A program made the translations under genes and the position numbers. Positions 1 to 8,623 of a stretch of 9,984 bases of DNA are shown here, piece by piece. The stretch spans positions 1-9,984 of the forward strand of contig JALNXV010000106.1 in NCBI GenBank assembly GCA_023230175.1, read 5' to 3'. The stretch's first letter is position 1, and each line of letters begins with the position of its first letter. Below the pieces are notes generated by a model that was given only the letters and a program-made list of their open reading frames with translations, was not told the origin of the DNA and did no database searches. The stretch comes from Candidatus Cloacimonadota bacterium. Its GTDB lineage: Bacteria > Cloacimonadota > Cloacimonadia > Cloacimonadales > WRIO01.

Positions 1-1236
1 GATTCAGTTTCCAATAAAATTTTAGAAATTGACAACGGTAATCTACAATTTTACCCCGGCAACTATTCTGAATATTTACAACGTAAAGCCCAAGAAGATA
101 TTGATGCAAAAAGAAAAGAAACAAGACGACAAACTCAGTTAAAAAAAGAGTTAAAATGGCTGAATAGAGGAGCAAAAGCTCGAACATCTAAACCTAAAGA
201 CCACATCGATAGAGTAAAAGAACTATTAGATAAATCCTATCTAACAAATAATCAAGAATTGGAAATTGCATTTGCAAATCAAAGATTAGGAAAAACTATT
301 CTTGAAATACATAACCTTACAATTGGTTATAATGAAAAAATTTTATTAGATAATTTCTCATATAACTTTCAAAAAATGGACAGAATTGGTATCATAGGTC
401 CAAACGGTTGTGGGAAAACATCTTTAATAAAAGCAATAACCAATAAACTAACGCCTATTAAAGGAAATATTAAAAGTGGGATAAACACTAATATAGCCTA
501 CCTTGAACAAACTGAGCCGATTCTCGATGAAAAACTCTCGATCATTGAATACATAAAATCTTATGCAGACCAATTTAAAACTAAAGACGGCTCTATTCAT
601 TCAGCTGAACAACTGCTTGAAAAATTTCTTTTTGATAGAAAAATGCAACAAAGTAAAATATCAAGCCTTTCGGGTGGAGAAAAAAAACGACTGTTTTTAT
701 TATCATCTTTAGTTTTTGGATCAAATTTCCTTATCTTAGATGAGCCTACAAATGATCTTGATATAAGGACATTAGAAATATTAGAAGATTTTCTTGATGT
801 ATATCAAGGTTGTATTTTATTGATTTCACATGATAGATTTATTTTAGATAGAATTGTAGATTATCTATTTATCTTTGAAAATAATAAATCCATAAAAATG
901 TTTCCCGGCAATTATTCAGATTATCTAATTGTAAAAAAATTTGAAGAAGAAAATTCATCAAAAGAAGAAAATGACATACCGAAAGTATCTAAAAATAAAT
1001 CCAATAAAGACAATAAAAAATTAAATTTCAAAGAACAACAAATACTTTCTCAAACTGAAAAAGATATTGAAAACTTAGAAAATGAAATTAATAATCTCCA
1101 TAATAACTTAAATGAAAATGCTCATAATCTTGATTATAAGGAATTTAACAAGTTATCTGAGAAACTCAATGAACTCAATAATATTTTAGAAAAAAAATAT
1201 GAAATATGGACAAACTTATCTGAAAAAACTAACTAA
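1..1236 (+). CDS. uup: ABC-F family ATPase Uup, C-terminal part (5' end outside window)
   Basis: The frame is open from the first base, so 411 C-terminal residues are visible of a protein that is usually about 630 long. A TTG codon at 259 is in frame but is not the start, because conserved Uup sequence lies upstream. That sequence includes the end of nucleotide-binding domain 1 (PGNYSEYL, near residue 19) and the interdomain linker with ELKWLNRGAKAR-like residues at about 50-62. Domain 2 follows with Walker A GPNGCGKT (residues 133-140), signature LSGGEKKRL (223-231), Walker B LILDEPTNDLD (244-254) and the switch histidine in LISHDRF (277). After a Lys/Asn/Ser-rich spacer comes a heptad-like coiled coil (about 345-405), the C-terminal domain typical of Uup. 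ABC-F proteins have no membrane segments and act on ribosomes; Uup is also linked genetically to branched-DNA metabolism and precise transposon excision. Family assignment is firm. Uup is preferred over other ABC-F members because of the linker and the coiled coil. Confidence 0.93.
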   Translation, partial: DSVSNKILEIDNGNLQFYPGNYSEYLQRKAQEDIDAKRKETRRQTQLKKELKWLNRGAKARTSKPKDHIDRVKELLDKSYLTNNQELEIAFANQRLGKTILEIHNLTIGYNEKILLDNFSYNFQKMDRIGIIGPNGCGKTSLIKAITNKLTPIKGNIKSGINTNIAYLEQTEPILDEKLSIIEYIKSYADQFKTKDGSIHSAEQLLEKFLFDRKMQQSKISSLSGGEKKRLFLLSSLVFGSNFLILDEPTNDLDIRTLEILEDFLDVYQGCILLISHDRFILDRIVDYLFIFENNKSIKMFPGNYSDYLIVKKFEEENSSKEENDIPKVSKNKSNKDNKKLNFKEQQILSQTEKDIENLENEINNLHNNLNENAHNLDYKEFNKLSEKLNELNNILEKKYEIWTNLSEKTN

Positions 1237-1259
1237 ATTCTACAGAATTATATCAATAA

Positions 1260-4200
1260 TTAAGGTAGCTCCGTTAACATTTTTGAAATAGCACTAATTG
1301 CTTCCACAGGATTACTTGAATTATGTATCTTTGTAGGTGTTATTTCTTGGAAATATTTCCCATAGTATTTTGTGGTAATACGATTATCTAAAATCAAAAT
1401 AACACCTCTATCAGTCTTGCTTCTAATTAGTCGACCAATTCCTTGTCTCATTTTCAATAAAGAATTAGGTAGTGTATAATACATAAATGCATTTTTACCC
1501 TCTTTTTCGAGCTTTTCAATATAAGCTTCAACTATTGGTTCTGAAGGTACTTGAAAAGGTAACTTAAACATAACAAGTAAAGATAATGAATCACCCTGAA
1601 CATCAACCCCTTCCCAAAACGAATTTGTTCCCAATAAAACTGCATCACCTTTATTAATAAATTGATTAAGAATTGAATTTCTACTACCACTTATACCTTG
1701 AGCTAACAACAAAATATCCTTTTCATAGCAAGGTTGTTCTAATGCTTCATACATTGAAGTAAGATCTTTATATGAGGTAAACAAAATCAATGAACCCACT
1801 CGATTATTATCTAAAACAACATTTAATAACTCTTTGCTTTGGGGAATAAAATAGGAATCAGTTACCGGTGGTAAAAATGAAGTATTAATTATTAAAGCCT
1901 GTTTATCATAATCAAATGGAGAAGGCACAATTTTTTGTATTAATTTAACTGTTTTTCCTTCATTTCCAGGCAAATTATTATACATATCAGAATATTTATC
2001 TAAGCCTAAGCTTGAAATTACAAACTTAAAATTTTTTCTTAAACTCATAGTTGCTGAAGTAAAAACAATTGATTTAACTTTTGAATATAACACATCCGGC
2101 AAAATTTCATCAACCTGTATTGGGGCATAGTTAAATACACCTTTAGGATAATTCTCAACAGATATTTCAAAACTTGACAACCAATATGCATATTTATCAA
2201 AATTAGGTTCTAATAAAGATTCTAATTGCTTCAAAAATTGCAAAATCTTTTCAGATGATTTATCTAAAAAGTCTAAAACAATATCTTGATCATAAAACAT
2301 TTTTGCATCATAAATCGAAATACTTAAATGAATCTTTTTTAGATTTTTAAATAATTCTTTCAAAAAATCTTGTATATCTTCAATAGATTTTTGTATTTTA
2401 TTGAAAGAAAATCTATTTTTTTTCTTTTCTAAAGTGCTATTAGTTATTCTATATTTATTATAACTACCAAATAGACTTACATCTTCTGCTACTAACATAA
2501 ATGGAAGCCCTAAGCATTCTGTGTTATCTTCCATAAAACCAATTAAATCATCAATATCTTTTACTAATGCTTCCTTTTCTTTTACAGGAATCTTACTTTT
2601 CATTGATGAATTTTTTATATTAACCATCATACCGGTTTGATAAGAATTTTTAATAGCAAAAATAGTATTAATAAAACCTTGTAAATCACTATAAGAAAGT
2701 GTAAACCCTAAATATGATGATGCAGATTGTAAAAGATTATGTGCTTCATCAAAAACTAAATGAGTTATTTCACCCAAAGTTGATTGATCATTTTGAAAAT
2801 CAGAAAACAATAATGAATGATTAATTATTACTAAATTAGCATTTTCTGCCCTTTGCCTTATATCCATCAAAAAACACTTTTTAAAAAAACGACACTTTCT
2901 TCCTAAACACATATGCCTATCAGATGATATTTTTTTCCAAATAAAAGAATATGGCGAACTTGAAAAATTAGCATTCTCAGCGATATCTCCAGTTTTAGTA
3001 TTCTCCGCCCATAAATATAAAAAAAGTAACCCATAAGCTTCATATCCGCTAAAAGGGATATTTGCCTGCTTTAAGGTAAAAGACTCAAATATTTCTTGCC
3101 ATTTCCTAATACATAAATAATTATCTCTACCCTTTATTAGTACAGCTGAAAAATTAATATCTATAGCTTTAGAAATTAAAGGCAAATCTTTAAATAAAAG
3201 TTGTTCTTGTAAATTTTTAGTATTTGTAGATATTACAATTTTCTTTTTTTCCTCCGTTGAGTACTTTAGAGAAGGAATTAAATATGCTAAAGATTTCCCA
3301 ACACCAGTTCCTGCTTCTATCAATAAAAATTTCTCATTATTATATGCATCCAAAACACTATTAGACATTTCAATTTGTCCATCCCGAATCTCATATTTAT
3401 CAAAACTTCTGTCAAAATATCCACCCGTTTTAAAAACATCATCTACAGAAGGCATTAATTTATTATCACTAACATTCTCAATATAATTAAAATGAGAAAA
3501 CTTATATGGATTATCTCCATAATCCTTGTTTAAGGAATGTTTAATAATATAATCTCTTAATAAGACAAGATATAATAATAATGAATCTATTCCATCATTC
3601 AGAGATTCATACTTTGATTTACTCAGAAAGGACATCTTTTTACCATTATTCTTACAAATATATTCTACAAGAGTAGTCAAAAAACTAATTTGTTGTGCGT
3701 GAATATTGTCTATTATAAAATATGTAATTTTTGAAAAAACTTCTCCGGTTGCTTCGGCATCAAAGATAGCTCGATGAGCATTATCAAAAACAAGAGAAAA
3801 ATACTCTACAACTGAACTCAAATTATGACTTTTTAAAAAAGGTAAAAATATTCTGCTCAAAACCAAAGTATCTAAAATTGGTATTTCAAGCTTAGTAAAA
3901 TTACATTGGACTAAATGATAATTAAGAAAATTAACATCAAACTCAGCATTATGAAAAACTAAAAATGTATTACTACTCAGATTAGAATTAATAAACTTTA
4001 AAAAACTTTCAAAAACAATATCACATCTATCTGCAGCTTTCAATTCTGATTCTTTGATATTCGTTAATTTATAAATGAATAATGGTACAACATTTCGAGG
4101 CTTAATAAATTTTGAAAACTTCTCAACTACTTTACCTTTAGAATATCTAACAGCCCCAATTTCAATAATTTCATTCTTAATGTAACTTAAGCCTGTTGTT

Positions 4201-4268
4201 TCTATATCAATAACAATATAATCCAAATCAGGATATATATTTTTCACAATTGTGGAATCTAAATTCAT
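1260..4268 (-). CDS. dinG: DinG-family helicase fused to N-terminal DEDDh 3'-5' exonuclease
   Basis: This 1002-residue protein joins a DnaQ-like exonuclease to a superfamily 2 XPD/DinG-type helicase. Exonuclease motifs are DIETTG (D21, E23), HNAEFD (D111) and H165-x4-D170, a complete DEDDh set. Helicase motifs are Walker A AGTGVGKS (319-326), the DEAH box (507-510), the TSAT motif (737-740), motif V GTNSFWEGVD (880-889) and motif VI QGIGRLIR (942-949). Cysteines 386, 454, 459 and 465 lie between motif I and the DEAH box, where XPD-like helicases bind a 4Fe-4S cluster. Known DinG enzymes unwind forks, D-loops and R-loops 5' to 3'. The Firmicutes exonuclease-fused form characterised in Staphylococcus aureus lacks the cluster, so having both parts here is notable. 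It is the second gene of an operon, starting 6 bases after the sigma-54 regulator stops. The start gives a protein that opens just before the first exonuclease strand. The name follows the family; the cellular role is inferred. Confidence 0.93.
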   Translation of the reverse strand: MNLDSTIVKNIYPDLDYIVIDIETTGLSYIKNEIIEIGAVRYSKGKVVEKFSKFIKPRNVVPLFIYKLTNIKESELKAADRCDIVFESFLKFINSNLSSNTFLVFHNAEFDVNFLNYHLVQCNFTKLEIPILDTLVLSRIFLPFLKSHNLSSVVEYFSLVFDNAHRAIFDAEATGEVFSKITYFIIDNIHAQQISFLTTLVEYICKNNGKKMSFLSKSKYESLNDGIDSLLLYLVLLRDYIIKHSLNKDYGDNPYKFSHFNYIENVSDNKLMPSVDDVFKTGGYFDRSFDKYEIRDGQIEMSNSVLDAYNNEKFLLIEAGTGVGKSLAYLIPSLKYSTEEKKKIVISTNTKNLQEQLLFKDLPLISKAIDINFSAVLIKGRDNYLCIRKWQEIFESFTLKQANIPFSGYEAYGLLFLYLWAENTKTGDIAENANFSSSPYSFIWKKISSDRHMCLGRKCRFFKKCFLMDIRQRAENANLVIINHSLLFSDFQNDQSTLGEITHLVFDEAHNLLQSASSYLGFTLSYSDLQGFINTIFAIKNSYQTGMMVNIKNSSMKSKIPVKEKEALVKDIDDLIGFMEDNTECLGLPFMLVAEDVSLFGSYNKYRITNSTLEKKKNRFSFNKIQKSIEDIQDFLKELFKNLKKIHLSISIYDAKMFYDQDIVLDFLDKSSEKILQFLKQLESLLEPNFDKYAYWLSSFEISVENYPKGVFNYAPIQVDEILPDVLYSKVKSIVFTSATMSLRKNFKFVISSLGLDKYSDMYNNLPGNEGKTVKLIQKIVPSPFDYDKQALIINTSFLPPVTDSYFIPQSKELLNVVLDNNRVGSLILFTSYKDLTSMYEALEQPCYEKDILLLAQGISGSRNSILNQFINKGDAVLLGTNSFWEGVDVQGDSLSLLVMFKLPFQVPSEPIVEAYIEKLEKEGKNAFMYYTLPNSLLKMRQGIGRLIRSKTDRGVILILDNRITTKYYGKYFQEITPTKIHNSSNPVEAISAISKMLTELP

Positions 4269-4277
4269 AATTATCTA
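4266..4277 (-). promoter_or_regulatory. Translational coupling junction between regulator stop and dinG start
   Basis: The regulator's TAG stop (4275-4277) is followed by six bases, ATAATT, and then the dinG ATG (4266-4268). The only purine-rich stretch upstream is GAAGAAAAA inside the last codons of the regulator gene, which is a poor Shine-Dalgarno. Ribosomes finishing the regulator probably reinitiate at dinG. The spacing is seen directly; coupling is inferred. Confidence 0.5.
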
Positions 4278-7200
4278 TTTTTCTTCAATCTCATATCTCT
4301 TTAATTTTTTTATTAATCCCTGTCTACTAATACCTAAAATTTTAGCAGCTTGACTTTGATTCCATCTACAATCTATCATAGCTCGTTCAATCATTTTGCG
4401 TTCTAATTGTTCTGTGGCTTCTTTCAAAGTAAGATTATTATTATACAAAGTAACTGCATCTGTATTGTCAGAAAATTTATATACTTCTTCAGATAAATCA
4501 TAAGGTTTTATATAAGAATCAGGTTCGGCTAACGTTACCGCTCTCTCAATTTCATTTTCTAATTGTCTAATGTTACCAGGCCACTCATAATTCTGTAAAT
4601 ACTTCATTGCCTCATCTGTAATACCATGAACTTTTTTCTTAATCTTGGTATTATATTTATCTAAAAAATGAATTCCTAATAATGGAATGTCAGATTTTCT
4701 ATCTTTTAATGAAGGGACTTCAATCCTAATCACATTCAGACGATAATACAAGTCTAGCCTAAATTCACCTTTTTTTACTTTATCTATCAATTTAACATTA
4801 GTAGCACAAATAACTCTCACATCTACCTTTTCTGTTTTGGTAGAACCGACCCTTTTTATTTCACCTTCTTGAAGGAATCTCAATAACTTAGCTTGAGTTG
4901 ATAAGCTAATATCTGCTATTTCATCAAGAAAGAAAGTTCCTCCATCAGCTACTTCAAATAAACCTTTTTTATCATAAGTAGCCCCTGTAAATGAGCCCTT
5001 AATATGCCCAAACAATTCACTTTCTAAAAGAGTTTCAGGTAAAGCACCACAGTACTGGGCTACAAATTTTTTATTCCGACGATTACTGTTATAATGTATT
5101 GCTCTTGCAATAAGCTCTTTACCTGTGCCACTAGGTCCTTCTACTAATATACTAGTAGGAGTATCCTTAATTTTATCAATCAGCTCAAATATTTGTGTCA
5201 TTTTTGAACTTTTACCTACAATATTAGTAAATTGATTTGATGATTCAAGTTCTTCACGTAAAACAGCATGAGACTTACTTAAATTACTATATCTGATATT
5301 TTCTATCATCATAATCACTTGATTACATAAAGAACTGATTAAATTAATCATCTTTTCTGCAAAATAATGAGTTCCATGTTTACTAAACAATAAAAGAACA
5401 CCGTGAGTATGATTCCGCAAACTAAGATTAAAAGTACAAATATCATTATATTTAACAGCAAAATGAGGTTGTTTATATGTATGATTCGTATTTTCATTAT
5501 ACGATTTCATCATTAATTCCATCATAATATCATAATCTTTTTCTTCTGAAGAATAATTCTTAAAAATCTTGTATTCCCATGAATCAGGAAGTGCCCTTGA
5601 ATTATACAAGCATAAAACACCTCCATCAGCTTCAGCAAAATCTACAATATTTAATAAAGCAGACTCTAAAATGACATCAAAATCTGAAATCTGATTTAAC
5701 TTAGAAATAATATCAGAATACTTATTTAAAATTGATTCATGAAATCTTGACTCTTTAAGTTCAACCGCATATTTCTTTGTTATATCTTGAATCAATAAAT
5801 CATTCTGTTCTAAAAACTTTATTGCACCAAATTCTTTAATTATATTAATATTATTATTTAATATGTTTAAAGCCTGTTCCCATTCTCCAAGTTGATGTAA
5901 AACAGAAGAATATTCATAAAATACTAAAGATAACTCAAATTTATGTTTAGAATCCTTTAAATATTCTATAGCTTCTTCAAGAAACTTTTTTGCTTGTTCA
6001 GGATTTTTTCTTTCTAAAATAGCCCGATAATACTTTATCATAGCTATATGGAAAAAATGATGTAACTCATTAGCGAGTTTATAAGCATAAGATAAATAAT
6101 AGTCAGCACTTTCATAATTTCTTGTCAAAATAAAATAGTTTGCTTGTTTCAATGCTCCTTCAATAATCTTATCTTTTGCATTAAGATTTTTAAAAAAATC
6201 AAAACTTTCTACTAAATAACCGTAAGCTTCTCCAAATTTATGTAAACAAGTAAGAACACTTCCCAGGTTTCCGTATAGCTCTGCCTTTAGATATTCATCA
6301 TTAATTGCAGGCAATATCTCATATCCTTTAAAATACAAATCATGTGCTAAACTATACTCCCCTCTTTTCTCATATAATTCACCTATATTATTATATGATC
6401 TTAACAAACCTTCCATAAATTCACATTCATTGGATTTTTTAATTGCTTCTTCATAATATTCAATAGCTTTTGTCCAATTACCGGACTTATAATATAGGGC
6501 ACCTAAATTATTCAACCCGGCTATAATATTTTTAAATAATCCAAAATTTATAGCTGTATCCAGTGACTGTTTAAAAGCTTCTGCAGCTTTATCATAATCC
6601 CCATTGTCCATATATGTTACCCCAATATTGTTGTAACAATTACTTATATTATATCTCTCAGACAAGAATTTTTGAATTTTTAATGCTTCATTATAATAAT
6701 ATAATGACTTTTTATAATCTTCTTGATCATCAGCAAGTCCTCCAAGATTGTTGTAGCAAATGGCAATACCTTCAAGATTAAAGCTTTTTTGCTCTAAATC
6801 TAAACTTGCTAAGTATAATTTTTCAGTTTGTTCATATTCTCCTTGAAAAACTTTTAATACTCCAATATTATTATAAATTGCAGCCAAACCTCGATAATCT
6901 TCAATTACCTTATATAAAGATTCTGCTTCTTTAAAGGATATCTCTGCTTTATCCCAAAGATTTGAATAATAAAATATTTTACCTTTAATCTTTTTTGTTT
7001 CAGCATGTAAATAGTATCTTTTATGTTTATCTTCAATCAAAATTGCATTCTGATATGCCTCTTCAACATAAGTCATAGCTTCTTCAAATTCCTCAGTTTC
7101 AGCTAAGATTTCGCTTTTTAATAGTGCCAACTTAGCTTTCCAATAAATATCATTAATGTCTGATGAATATGTTTTTAGGATTTCTTGTGAAAAGTTATTT

Positions 7201-8591
7201 GAATTTAAATCATATAACGTTTGAGCCAATAAATATACTATTTCTTCAAGAGGTAATTTTTGATTCACACTAAATCTAAGTGCCTTACGAAAGTTTTCAG
7301 CAGCCACCTCTAATTTTTTAATCTTTCTATTTATCAAACCAATATTTTTAATAGTTTCAACTTGTAAAACCATATCTTCTTGATTTTCGAGTATAAAGTT
7401 ATATATTTCTAATAAAGCTTCATTAGAACATAATTGAGTCAAATATACAATTACTTCCTTAAAAAACTCTTCTTTGTACTGTTTATTTATCAAATAATAT
7501 TTACATAAGATAAATTGTTCTATATTTATTTTTTTTAAATACTCAATTACTCGATTTATGTAAACTGAAATATTATGCGTTTGATTAGCCTTTATATAAT
7601 CTTCAAATAACTTAACCTTCCTAAGAATATAAACTTTATCACATAAGCTTATAAATCCTTTATCAATTAAAGCATTTATATCCTTATTGAATGAGCTAAC
7701 TTTTGAATTTGAAATATCTTTTAAATCTTGTTCAGAAGACACTTGATCTAATAAATAAGTCCAAACTAACAAATCAAATTGTTCTTTGGATAAACTTGAA
7801 ATTTTTTCATTATATATTGTTGAGACATCAAATCTTCTATCAATATATTTATGAAGATCAAACTTTTGGATAATATCCTCAGACAAAAGCGTTTCTAAAA
7901 CGTTTTCTAATATATATACATTACCACCGGTAATATTCTCTAATACTTCGGCTTCAGTATCAAAGGAATTATCTTTTAAATGATATATTTCTTGTAAAAC
8001 AGCTTTTATATCATTAGCTGTTAAATATTTTATCTTATGCTTTATGGAAAAAGGAAATAATTCATCAGTATTGAAGGTAACAATTATAATATTTTTATCA
8101 TATGCATATTGAACTAAATATTGTAAAAAATCTAATGTATATTGATCTAATAATTCTGCATTATCAATCAACAATAAACATGATTTAAATAAATTCCTTT
8201 GATTAAGGGTTTCTGTTAAATAATAAAAAAAATCATATCTTGAACTTGTACTAAAATCCCGGGATGCTCTGATATGTCTATAAAATTCTTCATCAGATAT
8301 ATCTGTAATTAACTCAACAATATTTTTTACTTGATTAAATGAAAAATTCTTAGGGATATATCTTAAATGCTTAACATTATTAGAAAACAATGACAGAGAT
8401 AACCTATTGAAAATATGTGATTTACCGGATCCATTTGGACCAACTACCTCAATAAGTTTACTTTCACTTAAGATGTTACTATTCTCAGAATTTTTTGAAG
8501 ACATAATGTCTTTTAAAATACAATCAATTAGTTCCATCTTCCCTGTTATAATCTGAGATAATGCTTTAGACATTATTTCTTTTGAATTCAT
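4275..8591 (-). CDS. Large STAND-like ATPase/TPR/GAF/sigma-54 activator with Fis-type HTH
   Basis: This 1438-residue protein is a bacterial enhancer-binding transcription factor. The N-terminal P-loop ATPase has Walker A GPNGSGKS (51-58), Walker B LLLIDNAE (D143) and a TGGNVYILENVLETL stretch (221-235) resembling the GNPFFLEELL segment of AAA_16/STAND ATPases. A probable winged helix spans about 265-325. TPR repeats run from about 410 to 920. A GAF domain lies at about 950-1100. The sigma-54 AAA+ core (about 1122-1352) has Walker A GPSGTGKE (1152-1159), a GSFTGA sigma-contact loop (1199-1204), Walker B GGTFFLDE (1217-1224), arginine fingers near R1278 and R1284, and WPGNIRQLEN (1337-1346). 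A Fis-type helix-turn-helix ends the protein (about 1396-1435). There is no phospho-receiver domain, signal peptide or membrane segment, so sensing is probably cytoplasmic through the ATPase, TPR and GAF parts. The start is fixed by a strong GGAGGG site. Domain calls are firm; ligand and target promoters are unknown. Confidence 0.92.
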   Translation of the reverse strand: MNSKEIMSKALSQIITGKMELIDCILKDIMSSKNSENSNILSESKLIEVVGPNGSGKSHIFNRLSLSLFSNNVKHLRYIPKNFSFNQVKNIVELITDISDEEFYRHIRASRDFSTSSRYDFFYYLTETLNQRNLFKSCLLLIDNAELLDQYTLDFLQYLVQYAYDKNIIIVTFNTDELFPFSIKHKIKYLTANDIKAVLQEIYHLKDNSFDTEAEVLENITGGNVYILENVLETLLSEDIIQKFDLHKYIDRRFDVSTIYNEKISSLSKEQFDLLVWTYLLDQVSSEQDLKDISNSKVSSFNKDINALIDKGFISLCDKVYILRKVKLFEDYIKANQTHNISVYINRVIEYLKKINIEQFILCKYYLINKQYKEEFFKEVIVYLTQLCSNEALLEIYNFILENQEDMVLQVETIKNIGLINRKIKKLEVAAENFRKALRFSVNQKLPLEEIVYLLAQTLYDLNSNNFSQEILKTYSSDINDIYWKAKLALLKSEILAETEEFEEAMTYVEEAYQNAILIEDKHKRYYLHAETKKIKGKIFYYSNLWDKAEISFKEAESLYKVIEDYRGLAAIYNNIGVLKVFQGEYEQTEKLYLASLDLEQKSFNLEGIAICYNNLGGLADDQEDYKKSLYYYNEALKIQKFLSERYNISNCYNNIGVTYMDNGDYDKAAEAFKQSLDTAINFGLFKNIIAGLNNLGALYYKSGNWTKAIEYYEEAIKKSNECEFMEGLLRSYNNIGELYEKRGEYSLAHDLYFKGYEILPAINDEYLKAELYGNLGSVLTCLHKFGEAYGYLVESFDFFKNLNAKDKIIEGALKQANYFILTRNYESADYYLSYAYKLANELHHFFHIAMIKYYRAILERKNPEQAKKFLEEAIEYLKDSKHKFELSLVFYEYSSVLHQLGEWEQALNILNNNINIIKEFGAIKFLEQNDLLIQDITKKYAVELKESRFHESILNKYSDIISKLNQISDFDVILESALLNIVDFAEADGGVLCLYNSRALPDSWEYKIFKNYSSEEKDYDIMMELMMKSYNENTNHTYKQPHFAVKYNDICTFNLSLRNHTHGVLLLFSKHGTHYFAEKMINLISSLCNQVIMMIENIRYSNLSKSHAVLREELESSNQFTNIVGKSSKMTQIFELIDKIKDTPTSILVEGPSGTGKELIARAIHYNSNRRNKKFVAQYCGALPETLLESELFGHIKGSFTGATYDKKGLFEVADGGTFFLDEIADISLSTQAKLLRFLQEGEIKRVGSTKTEKVDVRVICATNVKLIDKVKKGEFRLDLYYRLNVIRIEVPSLKDRKSDIPLLGIHFLDKYNTKIKKKVHGITDEAMKYLQNYEWPGNIRQLENEIERAVTLAEPDSYIKPYDLSEEVYKFSDNTDAVTLYNNNLTLKEATEQLERKMIERAMIDCRWNQSQAAKILGISRQGLIKKLKRYEIEEK
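6162..7001 (-). repeat. TPR array with exact 40-residue (120-bp) periodicity
   Basis: Residues 531-810 of the sigma-54 regulator form seven tandem units. The glycine of the motif Y-N-N-I/L-G falls at 537, 577, 617, 657, 697, 737 and 777, exactly 40 residues apart with no insertion. Six units carry a recognisable YNNIG-like motif (573, 613, 653, 693, 733, 773; two are LNNLG and YGNLG). Degenerate TPR-like helices continue on both sides, at about 410-520 and 813-920. A 40-residue TPR with an NNLG motif belongs to the extended TPR_12/kinesin-light-chain type, which forms a superhelix binding peptides or partner proteins. The periodicity is seen directly; the binding role is inferred. Confidence 0.85.
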
Positions 8592-8598
8592 TTAAATA

Positions 8599-8604
8599 CC
8601 CTCC
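8599..8604 (-). promoter_or_regulatory. Ribosome binding site of the sigma-54 regulator
   Basis: On the minus strand GGAGGG sits 7 bases before the ATG at 8589-8591. This is a near-perfect Shine-Dalgarno at ideal spacing. It settles the start at the first ATG rather than the in-frame ATG at residue 7. Confidence 0.85.
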
Positions 8605-8623
8605 ATACAAAGCCTGTAAGTAA

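Noticed and set aside
259..1236. Separate single-domain ABC ATPase gene starting at TTG 259
   Set aside because: The same frame is open to base 1 and encodes the conserved Uup linker and the end of domain 1; no ribosome binding site precedes the TTG.
1236..1249. Bidirectional terminator hairpin between uup and dinG
   Set aside because: The stem is only 5 bp and mostly A-T. There is no T-run on the + strand, and on the minus strand the T-run begins several bases after the stem.
1260..8591. Mobile element or anti-phage island
   Set aside because: No integrase, transposase, att site, terminal repeat or tRNA is present, and base composition matches the housekeeping neighbours uup and hisS.
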